This document shows positions 1-6,043 of a stretch of 6,571 nucleotides of DNA, one piece after another. How positions within the stretch are numbered: position 1 is the first letter of the stretch; each line of letters begins with the position of its first letter. The translations under genes were made by a program, and so were the position numbers. Origin of the DNA: an uncultured Lachnospiraceae bacterium. Lineage in GTDB: Bacteria > Bacillota_A > Clostridia > Lachnospirales > Lachnospiraceae. The stretch lies in contig CADBNA010000336.1 of the NCBI GenBank assembly GCA_902795835.1, forward strand, positions 1-6,571, in the 5' to 3' direction. Below the pieces are notes generated by a model. The model was not told the DNA's origin and ran no database searches. It saw nothing but the letters and a program-made list of their open reading frames with translations.

Positions 1-1214
1 AGACGTATGGTATTCGGCCGGATCCCCTGATCCAGAAGCTCCTCTCCGGAAAGCTGAGAGTGTGTCGTGGACGCGGGATGAATCACAAGACTCTTTACAT
101 CGGCAACATTGGCGAGCAGCGAGAAGATCTCCAGGTTGTCGATAAACGTCCATGCTTCCTCCTGGCCGCCTTTGATTTCAAATGTAAAGATGGACGCGCC
201 CCCGTTCGGGAAATATTTCTCATACAGTGCGTGATCCGGATGATCGGGAAGTGCGGGATGGTTTACTTTCTCAACCTGGGGATGGCCGCTCAGGAATTCG
301 ACCACTTTCTTCGTATTTTCCGCATGGCGTTCCAGACGCAGTGAGAGAGTCTCCACGCCCTGCAGAAGCAGGAATGCATTGAATGGGGAGATGCATGCCC
401 CTGTATCACGCAGAAGGATCGCCCGGATGTACGTCACAAAGGCAGCCGGTCCCACGGCATCATAAAATGAAATGCCGTGATAGCTGGGATTCGGATCGGC
501 AATCTGCGGATACCGGCCTCCTTCCTTCCAGTTGAATTTCCCGGACTCCACGATTATGCCGCCGAGAGTCGTGCCATGGCCGCCTATAAATTTTGTTGCC
601 GAATGGACGACAATATCCGCGCCGTATTCGATCGGGCGGATCAGATACGGAGTCCCGAAAGTATTGTCAATCACCAGCGGCAGGTCGTGTTTGTGCGCGA
701 TGGCCGCAATTGCCTCAATATCGGGAATATCGCTGTTCGGATTGCCCAGCGTCTCCAGATAAATGGCCTTCGTGTTTTCCTTAATGGCCTCTTCCACCTC
801 CCGGAGATCATGTGCATCGATAAAGGTGGTCTCGATCCCCAGCAGCGGGAGTGTATGCGCGAGCAGGTTAAAGGTGCCGCCGTAGATCGTCTTCTGCGCT
901 ACAATATGACCGCCGTTTGCAGCCAGCGCCTCGATCGTATAGCTGATGGCTGCCGCGCCGGAGGATACGGCAAGGGCTGCGGTCCCGCCCTCCAGGGCGG
1001 CCAGTCTCTTTTCCAGAACCTCCTGGGTGGTATTTGTCAGCCTGCCGTATATATTGCCGGCATCTGCCAGGCCAAAGCGGTCGGCAGCATGTCTGCTGTT
1101 ATGAAAAACATAGGATGTCGTCTGGTAAATCGGGACAGCGCGGGCATCCGTTGCCGGATCAGCCTGTTCCTGTCCTACGTGCAGCTGGAGTGTTTCAAAT
1201 CTGTAATTGCTCAT
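1..1214 (-). CDS. metY: O-acetylhomoserine sulfhydrylase (aminocarboxypropyltransferase), C-terminus cut off
   Basis: This is a PLP-dependent enzyme of the Cys/Met metabolism (cystathionine gamma-synthase-like) family. It is expected to combine O-acetylhomoserine with sulfide to give homocysteine and acetate in the cytoplasm. I translated 404 codons with no frame break. Visible motifs are QTTSY at 31-35, the phosphate-contacting YGR at 56-58, SSGAAA at 84-89, KTIYGG at 108-113, Asp183 in IDNTFGTPY for the PLP pyridine nitrogen, and the Schiff-base Lys208 in SATKFIGGHG. HPASTTH near the C-terminus is also typical. The SSGAAAI/TIYGG/ETLGNPN signature favours MetY over MetB or MetC, although side activity on O-acetylserine cannot be excluded. 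The ATG at 1214-1212 is preceded by AGGGAGA with 7 nt spacing. MetY proteins are usually about 425-430 residues, so some 20-25 residues lie beyond position 1. The gene follows nifU on the same strand after 104 bp, and I see no convincing promoter of its own, so cotranscription with nifS-nifU is likely. Confidence 0.93.
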   Translation of the reverse strand, partial: MSNYRFETLQLHVGQEQADPATDARAVPIYQTTSYVFHNSRHAADRFGLADAGNIYGRLTNTTQEVLEKRLAALEGGTAALAVSSGAAAISYTIEALAANGGHIVAQKTIYGGTFNLLAHTLPLLGIETTFIDAHDLREVEEAIKENTKAIYLETLGNPNSDIPDIEAIAAIAHKHDLPLVIDNTFGTPYLIRPIEYGADIVVHSATKFIGGHGTTLGGIIVESGKFNWKEGGRYPQIADPNPSYHGISFYDAVGPAAFVTYIRAILLRDTGACISPFNAFLLLQGVETLSLRLERHAENTKKVVEFLSGHPQVEKVNHPALPDHPDHALYEKYFPNGGASIFTFEIKGGQEEAWTFIDNLEIFSLLANVADVKSLVIHPASTTHSQLSGEELLDQGIRPNTIR

Positions 1215-1298
1215 AAAATTTCTCCCTCTCTTATTTCCATGGCATCTCATCAGCAGACTGCCGATACCTGCCGGTTTCTGTTTCCTCCTCCTGTCAGC

Positions 1299-1315
1299 GG
1301 GAACGGTGCGTTCCC
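1299..1315 (-). other. Intercistronic RNA hairpin after nifU
   Basis: A perfect 7-bp inverted repeat, GGGAACG/CGTTCCC with a 3-nt loop, begins 3 bp past the nifU stop codon and lies in the 104-bp nifU-metY gap. No T-run follows it on either strand, so it is not a standard intrinsic terminator. It could be a stability or processing hairpin that adjusts metY level relative to nifS-nifU. The structure is seen directly; the role is a guess. Confidence 0.4.
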
Positions 1316-1318
1316 CGT

Positions 1319-1717
1319 CTAACCCTCATCCGGTTTCTCCGGTGCTCCCGTCCTGCTCCTGTAATCATCCAGCGCTGCCTGGATTGCTTCTTCCGCCAGG
1401 ACCGAACAGTGCATCTTGTAATCTGGCAGCCCGTCCAGCGCCTCCGCCACCGCTTTATTTGTCAGTTTCATGGCGTCAGCCACTGGTTTGCCTTTAATCA
1501 GTTCTGTTGCCATAGAACTGGAGGCAATTGCGCTGCCGCATCCGAAAGTCTCGAATTTGACATCTTTTACGATGTCGTCTTCTACCTTGAGGTACATCTT
1601 CATGATGTCGCCGCATTTTGCGTTTCCTACGGTCCCTACCCCGTTTGCGTCTTCAATTACCCCGACATTTCTGGGATGCCTGAAATGATCCATTACTTTT
1701 TCGCTGTATAATGCCAT
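1319..1717 (-). CDS. nifU: Fe-S cluster assembly scaffold protein, NifU/IscU type (clostridium-type short NifU)
   Basis: The protein is a 132-residue cytoplasmic scaffold on which Fe-S clusters are built with sulfur from the neighbouring cysteine desulfurase before transfer to apoproteins. It is a single IscU-like domain. The three cluster cysteines are present: Cys35 in GNAKCGD (with Asp37), Cys60 in FGCGSA, and Cys104 in MHCSVLAEEA (with His103). The family-typical start YSEKVMDHFRHPRNVG is also present. The usual LPPVK-IHC chaperone-recognition segment of proteobacterial IscU is replaced by LPDYK-MHC, as in clostridial forms that usually lack an HscA/HscB partner nearby; none is seen here. 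The NifU C-terminal domains are absent, which is normal for this clostridial class. The start ATG has AAGGAG 5 nt upstream. nifS ends 30 bp upstream on the same strand, so the two are almost certainly cotranscribed. An equally valid label is iscU. Confidence 0.95.
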   Translation of the reverse strand: MALYSEKVMDHFRHPRNVGVIEDANGVGTVGNAKCGDIMKMYLKVEDDIVKDVKFETFGCGSAIASSSMATELIKGKPVADAMKLTNKAVAEALDGLPDYKMHCSVLAEEAIQAALDDYRSRTGAPEKPDEG

Positions 1718-1747
1718 TTTTTCTCCTTACCGGCTGTCAGCCCCTGT

Positions 1748-2935
1748 TCAGAGTATAAACGCCGCTTTTCCGGAAACCAGATCCCTCCAGACCGGAGAAA
1801 AGCCCCGCAGATACTCTACAACCTCTTTTACCGATGCGATAATATAATCCGTTTCCTCTTCTGTAATATCGTCTCCGAGAGTCAGCCGCAGAGATCCGTG
1901 CGCGACATCGTGAACCCTTCCGATCGCAAGCAGGACATGGCTCGGATCCAGTGAACCGGATGTACAGGCGCTTCCCGAAGAGGCTTCGACACCTCTGTCA
2001 TCCAGAAGCAGCAGCAGGGATTCTCCCTCTATTCCCTCAAAACAGAAATTCACGTTTCCGGGAAGCCTTTTTACGGCATCCCCGTTGAGTGCGGAGTGCG
2101 GGATCCCGCCAAGCCCCTGAATCAGGCGGTCTCTCTGCTTTTTCTGCACCTCCGAGACAGCTTCCATCTTTTCAGCTGACTCCCGCAGGGCTGCCGCCAT
2201 ACCCACGATGGCGGGGACGTTTTCCGTGCCGGCCCGTTTTCCCCGTTCCTGGGCGCCGCCCTCAATCAGATTCGTCAGTCTGACGCCTTTTCGTGCATAG
2301 AGAAAACCGATGCCCCTGGGCCCGTGAAATTTGTGGGCGGAGGCTGAGAGCATATCGATATGCTCTTTTTTCACATCGATGGGAAGGTGTCCGACAGCCT
2401 GCACCGCATCCGTATGAAATGTGACCTTATGCCTGCTGCAGATCTCGCCGATCTCGGCAATCGGCTGTATTGTGCCGATTTCATTGTTGGCATACATGAC
2501 AGTCACCAGGGCCGTATCCTCCCGGATCGCCGCCTCGACCTCTTCCGGACGGACAAGTCCGTCCTCATGCACATCCAGAAGCGTGATGTCAAAGCCTTCC
2601 CTGCGCAGCTTTTCGAGAGTATGCAGAACCGCATGGTGCTCAAACGCAGTGGAAATGATATGCATCTTTCCGGCCTTTTTTCCCGATTCTGCGGCCGAAC
2701 GGATCGCCTGGTTGTCCGCTTCGCTTCCTCCTGACGTGAACGTGATCTCCCGGGGCTCAGCTCCGATCACGGCCGCTATATCCGCCCTGGCTTTTTCCAG
2801 GATCTCTTTGGCTTCCTGCCCGCGCCCGTACAGGCTGGACGGATTCCCGTATACCTCCTGCAGACAGGGAATCATGGCATCCAGTGCCGCCTGGCTCATT
2901 CGGGTCGTCGCAGCGTTGTCAGCGTATATTCTCAT
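1748..2935 (-). CDS. nifS: Cysteine desulfurase, NifS/IscS class I
   Basis: This is a 395-residue PLP enzyme that converts L-cysteine to alanine and leaves a persulfide on its active-site cysteine for Fe-S assembly and tRNA thiolation. Motifs in order are YADNAATT at 4-11, TSGGSEADN at 67-75, catalytic His100 in EHHAV, NNEIGTIQP at 150-158, PLP contacts Asp176 and Gln179 in TDAVQAVG, the Schiff-base Lys202 in SAHKFHGPRG, RAGTEN at 234-239, and the mobile-loop Cys324 in SSGSACTSGSLDPSHV. The long loop around Cys324 marks class I (IscS/NifS) rather than SufS. Length is normal for the family. The ATG has AAAGGAGGG 9 nt upstream and lies about 27 nt from a predicted transcription start. The gene heads nifS-nifU-metY and is divergent from the regulator-mnmA pair, so its sulfur probably serves both the scaffold and MnmA. 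In Bacillus subtilis the comparable desulfurase YrvO is encoded next to mnmA and feeds it directly. Confidence 0.96.
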   Translation of the reverse strand: MRIYADNAATTRMSQAALDAMIPCLQEVYGNPSSLYGRGQEAKEILEKARADIAAVIGAEPREITFTSGGSEADNQAIRSAAESGKKAGKMHIISTAFEHHAVLHTLEKLRREGFDITLLDVHEDGLVRPEEVEAAIREDTALVTVMYANNEIGTIQPIAEIGEICSRHKVTFHTDAVQAVGHLPIDVKKEHIDMLSASAHKFHGPRGIGFLYARKGVRLTNLIEGGAQERGKRAGTENVPAIVGMAAALRESAEKMEAVSEVQKKQRDRLIQGLGGIPHSALNGDAVKRLPGNVNFCFEGIEGESLLLLLDDRGVEASSGSACTSGSLDPSHVLLAIGRVHDVAHGSLRLTLGDDITEEETDYIIASVKEVVEYLRGFSPVWRDLVSGKAAFIL

Positions 2936-2968
2936 GCGGTCATTCCCTCCTTTATCATCTGTTACCGC

Positions 2969-2997
2969 AGTCTACACCCTTTTGCCTACTATGTCAA
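2969..2997 (-). promoter_or_regulatory. Predicted sigma-A promoter of nifS-nifU-metY
   Basis: On the minus strand a perfect -35 TTGACA (2997-2992) and a -10 TAGACT (2974-2969) are separated by exactly 17 bp. Transcription would start near 2962, giving a leader of about 27 nt to the nifS ATG that contains the AAAGGAGGG ribosome-binding site. The -35 box lies inside the 17-bp dyad at 2985-3001, so a protein bound there should block RNA polymerase. Confidence 0.8.
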
Positions 2998-3001
2998 TAG
3001 G
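2985..3001. promoter_or_regulatory. Predicted Rrf2/IscR-type operator over the nifS -35 box
   Basis: The sequence CCTACT-ATGTC-AATAGG is an imperfect dyad with 6-5-6 geometry. This is the same spacing as the core of the E. coli IscR type 1 site (YYGACT-N5-AGTCRR), with T-A replacing G-A in the half-site. It covers the -35 hexamer of the nifS promoter. The geometry and position are seen; assignment to the adjacent Rrf2 regulator is inference. Confidence 0.55.
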
Positions 3002-3021
3002 TTATTGATTTTTTCTATTGA
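2994..3021. repeat. Inverted repeat TCAATAG/CTATTGA between the divergent promoters
   Basis: A perfect 7-bp inverted repeat (2994-3000 and 3015-3021) with a 14-bp AT-rich spacer sits between the two -35 regions. Its left arm overlaps the nifS -35 box and its right arm overlaps the -35 TTGATT of the regulator promoter. It may be an extra binding arrangement, or simply a by-product of the two outward-facing -35 boxes. The sequence TATTGATT also occurs twice in direct orientation (3003-3010 and 3016-3023), 13 bp apart. Confidence 0.35.
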
Positions 3022-3047
3022 TTTGCCTATTTACCCGGCGGTATAAT
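3018..3047 (+). promoter_or_regulatory. Predicted sigma-A promoter of the Rrf2 regulator-mnmA operon
   Basis: A -35 TTGATT (3018-3023) and a perfect -10 TATAAT (3042-3047) are separated by 18 bp. Transcription would start near 3054, giving a leader of about 53 nt to the GTG at 3107. The spacer and -10 box are bracketed by the 9-bp inverted repeat at 3023-3053, which suggests autoregulation. Confidence 0.75.
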
Positions 3048-3053
3048 AGGCAA
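3023..3053. promoter_or_regulatory. Predicted operator over the regulator's own -10 region
   Basis: A perfect 9-bp inverted repeat, TTGCCTATT (3023-3031) and AATAGGCAA (3045-3053), has a 13-bp GC-rich spacer. It encloses the -10 box of the rightward promoter. The arms contain the same CCTATT/AATAGG half-site as the 17-bp dyad on the nifS side, but set 8 bp further apart. The motif TTGCCTA also occurs at 2982-2988. Repression by the adjacent Rrf2 protein is inferred from position and shared half-sites. Confidence 0.6.
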
Positions 3054-3106
3054 TATGAAAAGAAACCGATGACAGAACAGAGAACAGAAAAGGGAGTGAC
3101 CGGACA

Positions 3107-3559
3107 GTGATCTCTACACGGGGACGATACGCAATACGCGTCATGATTGATCTGGCAGAAAATGAACAGGAAGACGGCGGCTATATTCCTTTAAAGGATA
3201 TCGCCGCCCGACAGGAGATTTCCAAGAAATATCTGGAAATCATAGTGAAGGACATGGTGGCAGGGGGGCTCATCGTCGGCGCCAGCGGAAAAGGGGGCGG
3301 CTACAGACTCTGCAGAAAGCCGGAAGAATACTCCGTCGGGGAAATCCTGGAACTGATGGAAGGGCCTCTGGCTTCTGTGGCCTGCCAGGCGGATCCGGAC
3401 ATGGCCTGCCCCAGAGAATCCATCTGCCAGACTCTGCCCATGTGGACGGAATTCGACCGGCTGGTCCATGACTATTTTTACAACAAGAAACTGACGGATA
3501 TCTGCTTTACCTCCGTCCCAGTCCGGAAAGATCCGGAAAAGCCCCGGGAGAACAGATGA
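3107..3559 (+). CDS. iscR: Rrf2-family transcriptional regulator, IscR-like with three cluster-type cysteines
   Basis: This is a 150-residue DNA-binding regulator. The N-terminus ISTRGRYAIRVMIDLA and the wing GKGGGYRL at 61-68 are hallmarks of the Rrf2 winged-helix fold. The recognition helix is around ISKKYLEIIVKDM at 38-50, with Glu44 matching the E. coli IscR Glu43 position that governs site choice. Cys93, Cys101 and Cys107 form C-X7-C-X5-C in the place where IscR holds [2Fe-2S] as C-X5-C-X5-C, so cluster sensing is likely but the first gap is two residues longer. The start is GTG at 3107, because the family N-terminus begins there and AGGGAG lies 10 nt upstream. No in-frame ATG fits. The gene overlaps mnmA by 4 bp (ATGA) and is divergent from nifS. 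CymR, an Rrf2 regulator of cysteine metabolism encoded in the B. subtilis yrvO-mnmA neighbourhood, is the main alternative. The three cysteines favour IscR. Confidence 0.88.
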   Translation: MISTRGRYAIRVMIDLAENEQEDGGYIPLKDIAARQEISKKYLEIIVKDMVAGGLIVGASGKGGGYRLCRKPEEYSVGEILELMEGPLASVACQADPDMACPRESICQTLPMWTEFDRLVHDYFYNKKLTDICFTSVPVRKDPEKPRENR

Positions 3560-4659
3560 TGAGAGCACTGATTGCAATGTCAGGCGGCGTGGATTCCAGC
3601 GTGGCGGCCATGCGCATGAAGCAGGACGGCTGGGACTGCATTGGCTGCACTATGAAATTATATGAGCGGGAGGATACGCTGGGCGATGCCCGAAAGGGAG
3701 ATCCGGAGGCATCCGGAAAAACCTGCTGCAGCCTGGATGACACAGAGGATGCCCGCAGCGTGGCACACCGGCTCGGGATGCCGTATTATGTCTTTAATTA
3801 CACCCGGGAATTCCGGAAAGAGGTCATCGGCCGGTTCGCAGCCGCCTATGAAGCGGGGACAACACCCAATCCGTGCATAGACTGCAACCGCTATCTGAAG
3901 TTCGGAAAGCTGTATGAACGCGCACGCGTGCTCGGCTGTGACGCCATCGTGACAGGCCACTATGCCAGGATCCGGTTTGAAAACGGACGCTGGCAGCTTC
4001 TCCGGGCCTCCGATCCCTCGAAAGACCAGAGCTACGTGCTGTACTCTCTGACGCAGGAGCAGCTGGCGCACACCCGTTTTCCGCTCGGGGATATGACGAA
4101 GACGGAAGTCCGCGCCGCGGCAGAGCAGGCGGGCTTCATCAATGCCGCAAAGCCCGACAGTCAGGATATCTGTTTCGTACCCGACGGCGATTACGGGGCC
4201 GTCATAGCGGCACACAGCACCAGAAAGCCCGTGCCGGGCAATTTTGTGGATCAGGACGGCAGGATTCTCGGACGGCACCGGGGGATTATCTACTACACAA
4301 TCGGCCAGCGAAGAGGACTGGGGCTGCCTTTTCCTGACCGGACATATGTCATCCGGATCAACCCGGCAGACAATACTGTCGTCCTCGGCCCGCACGAGGC
4401 ACTGATGCAGACCCGCGTACAGGTAAAAGAGGTCAGCTGGATCAGCGGCGAAGCTCCCCGGGAACCGTTTCGCTGTGAGGCAAAGCTCCGCTACCGTCAT
4501 CCCGCGAAAAGCGCGCTCTGCATTCCTGACGGAGAAGATGGACTGGAACTGCGGTTTGATGAGCCGCAGCGCGCCATAACGCCCGGCCAGGCGGCCGTGC
4601 TGTATGACGGTGAAGAAGTGCTCGGAGGAGGGGTGATCTGCAAAGAGAAATCACTGTGA
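3556..4659 (+). CDS. mnmA: tRNA-specific 2-thiouridylase MnmA
   Basis: The 367-residue enzyme adenylates and then thiolates the wobble uridine U34 of tRNA-Lys, -Glu and -Gln, using persulfide sulfur from a cysteine desulfurase. The ATP-pyrophosphatase loop SGGVDSSVAA is at 9-18. TCCSLDDTEDA at 56-66, TGHYAR at 133-138 and DQSYVLYSL at 157-165 are typical. The catalytic pair is Cys107 in TPNPCIDCNR and Cys206 in SQDICFVPDG. Cys110 makes a CxxC with Cys107. The C-terminal part contains GQRRGLGL and a beta-barrel domain ending in GGGVICKEK. Length is normal. The start is the ATG at 3556 or the next codon, ATG 3559. GGGAG at 3546-3550 gives 5 or 8 nt spacing, so 3559 may be slightly better. The gene is translationally coupled to the regulator by ATGA. 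Its last 9 bp overlap the 3' end of cdd on the other strand. The adjacent nifS is the probable sulfur donor, and no Tus relay genes are seen. Confidence 0.96.
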   Translation: MMRALIAMSGGVDSSVAAMRMKQDGWDCIGCTMKLYEREDTLGDARKGDPEASGKTCCSLDDTEDARSVAHRLGMPYYVFNYTREFRKEVIGRFAAAYEAGTTPNPCIDCNRYLKFGKLYERARVLGCDAIVTGHYARIRFENGRWQLLRASDPSKDQSYVLYSLTQEQLAHTRFPLGDMTKTEVRAAAEQAGFINAAKPDSQDICFVPDGDYGAVIAAHSTRKPVPGNFVDQDGRILGRHRGIIYYTIGQRRGLGLPFPDRTYVIRINPADNTVVLGPHEALMQTRVQVKEVSWISGEAPREPFRCEAKLRYRHPAKSALCIPDGEDGLELRFDEPQRAITPGQAAVLYDGEEVLGGGVICKEKSL

Positions 4660-5073
4660 GAACCCCCGGCCTCCAAAACTGAAGGGGAGCAGTTCTTCAA
4701 GTGTATACACCCTGTATTCCTCCGTGCTCTTAGCCAGGATGATCCGGAATGTGCCGGGGTTGCAGAACTCCGCCATGACCTGCCGGCAGATACCGCAGGG
4801 CGGACAGAAATCCATGATCTCTCCCCCCGGTCCTCCGACAATACAGATTGCCGCAAACTCTTTTTCCCCTTCGGAAACAGCCTTGTTTATTACTGTCTGC
4901 TCCGCGCAGGATCCGGCGGGATACGAAGCGTTCTCAACATTGCAGCCGGTATAAACGGCGCCGTCCGCACACAGCAGCGCCGCCCCTACATGATAATGGC
5001 TGTAAGGGGCATACGCCCTCGGCAGCATTTCCTTTGCCGCCCGGATCAGACCGGTAATCTGTTCAGATGTCAT
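4651..5073 (-). CDS. cdd: Cytidine deaminase
   Basis: This is a 140-residue homotetrameric-type cytidine deaminase that hydrolyses cytidine or deoxycytidine to uridine or deoxyuridine in pyrimidine salvage. The substrate segment APYSHYHVGAAL is at 22-33 and GCNVENASYPAG at 43-54. The zinc site is Cys56 (SCAEQ, with catalytic Glu58) plus Cys93 and Cys96 in PPCGICRQ. Tetrameric Cdd enzymes often have Arg after CAE; here it is Gln59, a common clostridial variant. The ATG at 5073 is preceded by GGAGAGGAGAGGAAAT. The gene lies 121 bp downstream of udp on the same strand, which is a logical pair because Cdd makes the uridine that Udp cleaves. The final TGA lies inside the last codons of mnmA on the other strand. 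Confidence 0.95.
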   Translation of the reverse strand: MTSEQITGLIRAAKEMLPRAYAPYSHYHVGAALLCADGAVYTGCNVENASYPAGSCAEQTVINKAVSEGEKEFAAICIVGGPGGEIMDFCPPCGICRQVMAEFCNPGTFRIILAKSTEEYRVYTLEELLPFSFGGRGFSQ

Positions 5074-5150
5074 ATTTCCTCTCCTCTCCGGATCTTACGG
5101 TCCGGGTACGGTTCCCTGTCTTTGAGATTGAGATCCGCACAGTTCTCTCC

Positions 5151-5170
5151 GGCATACGCAGAAATATGCC
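5151..5170 (-). other. Small hairpin in the udp-cdd gap
   Basis: A 6-bp perfect inverted repeat, GGCATA/TATGCC with an 8-nt loop, lies in the 121-bp gap between udp and cdd. No T-run follows, so it does not look like a terminator. I see no clear promoter for cdd in this gap, so read-through from udp is the simplest reading. It may be incidental. Confidence 0.2.
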
Positions 5171-5194
5171 TGCCCCTTTATCTGTCCGGCGGTT

Positions 5195-5968
5195 TCAGGA
5201 TGCGTCGGCACCGATCAGCTCTCTGACAGCTTCCACCGCAATTTTTACTGCCGCGTCTGTATCATGAACGACCGGATTCTCCAGTCCGGCCTTTTCTCTC
5301 TCCTGATTGGCCATAACCAGAAACAGGGCGCCCACCCGTACTCGCAGAAACGCTCCGACTATAAACAGAGCCGCGCTCTCCATCTCGGATGCCAGCGCTC
5401 CCATTCGCAGCCATGCCTGCCATTTGTTCTCAAGCTCATACGATACCGGCATCAGCTCCGGATTATGCTGTCCGTAAAAAGCATCCTTGCTCTGTACCAC
5501 ACCGGCATGCCAGGTGCGGCCGCTCTTTTTTGCGGCACTGACCAGCGCATTGACAACGGCCAGATCCGGTACGGCCGGATATTCAATGGGGGCATATTCT
5601 TTCGTCGTCCCTTCCATCCGGATGGCACCCGTCGCGATAACGATATCTCCGCTTTTTACATCCTGCTGCATGCCGCCGCAGGTGCCGATGCGGATGAATG
5701 TGCGTGCCCCGCATTTTACGAGTTCTTCCAGGGCAATCGAAGCAGACGGTCCGCCTATGCCGGTAGATGTAACAGAAACCTTCACCCCGTCCAGAGTACC
5801 GGTGTAAGTGACAAATTCCCTGCTGTCTGCGATCAGGACCGGATTGTCAAAATAACGGGCAATTTTCTCACAGCGTTTCGGATCTCCGGGAAGAATCACA
5901 TATTCACCCACTTCACCAGGCGCTGCCTGGATGTGGTACTGTCTGTTCGGATCTTCTGAATAATTCAT
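5195..5968 (-). CDS. udp: Uridine phosphorylase
   Basis: The 257-residue cytoplasmic enzyme of the nucleoside phosphorylase I family splits uridine with phosphate into uracil and ribose-1-phosphate. Phosphate-binding residues are visible: GDPKR at 28-32, Arg50 in DSREF, and Arg93 in FIRIGTCGG. The ribose-binding EMES is at 195-198. [16 protein letters not shown] at 68-83 is the family signature. Gln167 in FYGQHNPE corresponds to the uracil-contacting Gln166 of E. coli Udp, but the partner Arg168 appears to be Asn169. An open frame extends up to 6043. The ATG at 5968 is chosen because AGGAGG lies 9 nt upstream and because the longer version would start inside the predicted promoter -35 box. 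The gene heads udp-cdd and is divergent from the lipoprotein gene. Confidence 0.94.
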   Translation of the reverse strand: MNYSEDPNRQYHIQAAPGEVGEYVILPGDPKRCEKIARYFDNPVLIADSREFVTYTGTLDGVKVSVTSTGIGGPSASIALEELVKCGARTFIRIGTCGGMQQDVKSGDIVIATGAIRMEGTTKEYAPIEYPAVPDLAVVNALVSAAKKSGRTWHAGVVQSKDAFYGQHNPELMPVSYELENKWQAWLRMGALASEMESAALFIVGAFLRVRVGALFLVMANQEREKAGLENPVVHDTDAAVKIAVEAVRELIGADAS

Positions 5969-5977
5969 GGTGCGCAG

Positions 5978-5983
5978 CCTCCT
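5978..5983 (-). promoter_or_regulatory. Ribosome-binding site fixing the udp start
   Basis: A perfect AGGAGG on the minus strand lies 9 nt before the ATG at 5968. This is the main reason to reject the 25-residue upstream extension. Confidence 0.85.
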
Positions 5984-6014
5984 GTCAGCAAACAAAACAT
6001 GAGCTCTTATAATG

Positions 6015-6043
6015 ACTTTACTGCTGTGGAACGGGGGAGTCAA
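6015..6043 (-). promoter_or_regulatory. Predicted sigma-A promoter of udp-cdd
   Basis: On the minus strand a -35 TTGACT (6043-6038) and a weaker -10 TAAAGT (6020-6015) are separated by 17 bp. The predicted start near 6008 gives a leader of about 40 nt. A better -10-like TATAAG (6011-6006) lies just downstream but has no -35 box at usable spacing, so the exact start is uncertain. Confidence 0.55.

Noticed and set aside
1215..1318. SAM riboswitch or T-box in front of metY
   Set aside because: The gap is only 104 bp and shows just one short hairpin, with no conserved riboswitch core and no terminator.
477..1322. Long open frame on the plus strand opposite metY
   Set aside because: It is in the antisense frame aligned with metY codons, matches no family, and metY is unmistakable. 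Similar antisense frames opposite nifS, mnmA and udp were left out for the same reason.
3055..3072. Five-codon upstream reading frame in the leader of the regulator
   Set aside because: Its ATG falls one base or so from the predicted transcription start, with no ribosome-binding site, and it encodes nothing resembling a leader peptide.
4677..4694. Terminator between mnmA and cdd from the AACTG/CAGTT repeat
   Set aside because: The stem is only 5 bp with an 8-nt loop, lies within cdd coding sequence, and lacks a proper T-run on either strand.
5969..6043. Upstream extension of udp by 25 residues to a TTG at 6043
   Set aside because: The TTG is the first half of the predicted -35 box, has no ribosome-binding site, and the extra residues match no family feature. 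ATG 5968 has a perfect AGGAGG.
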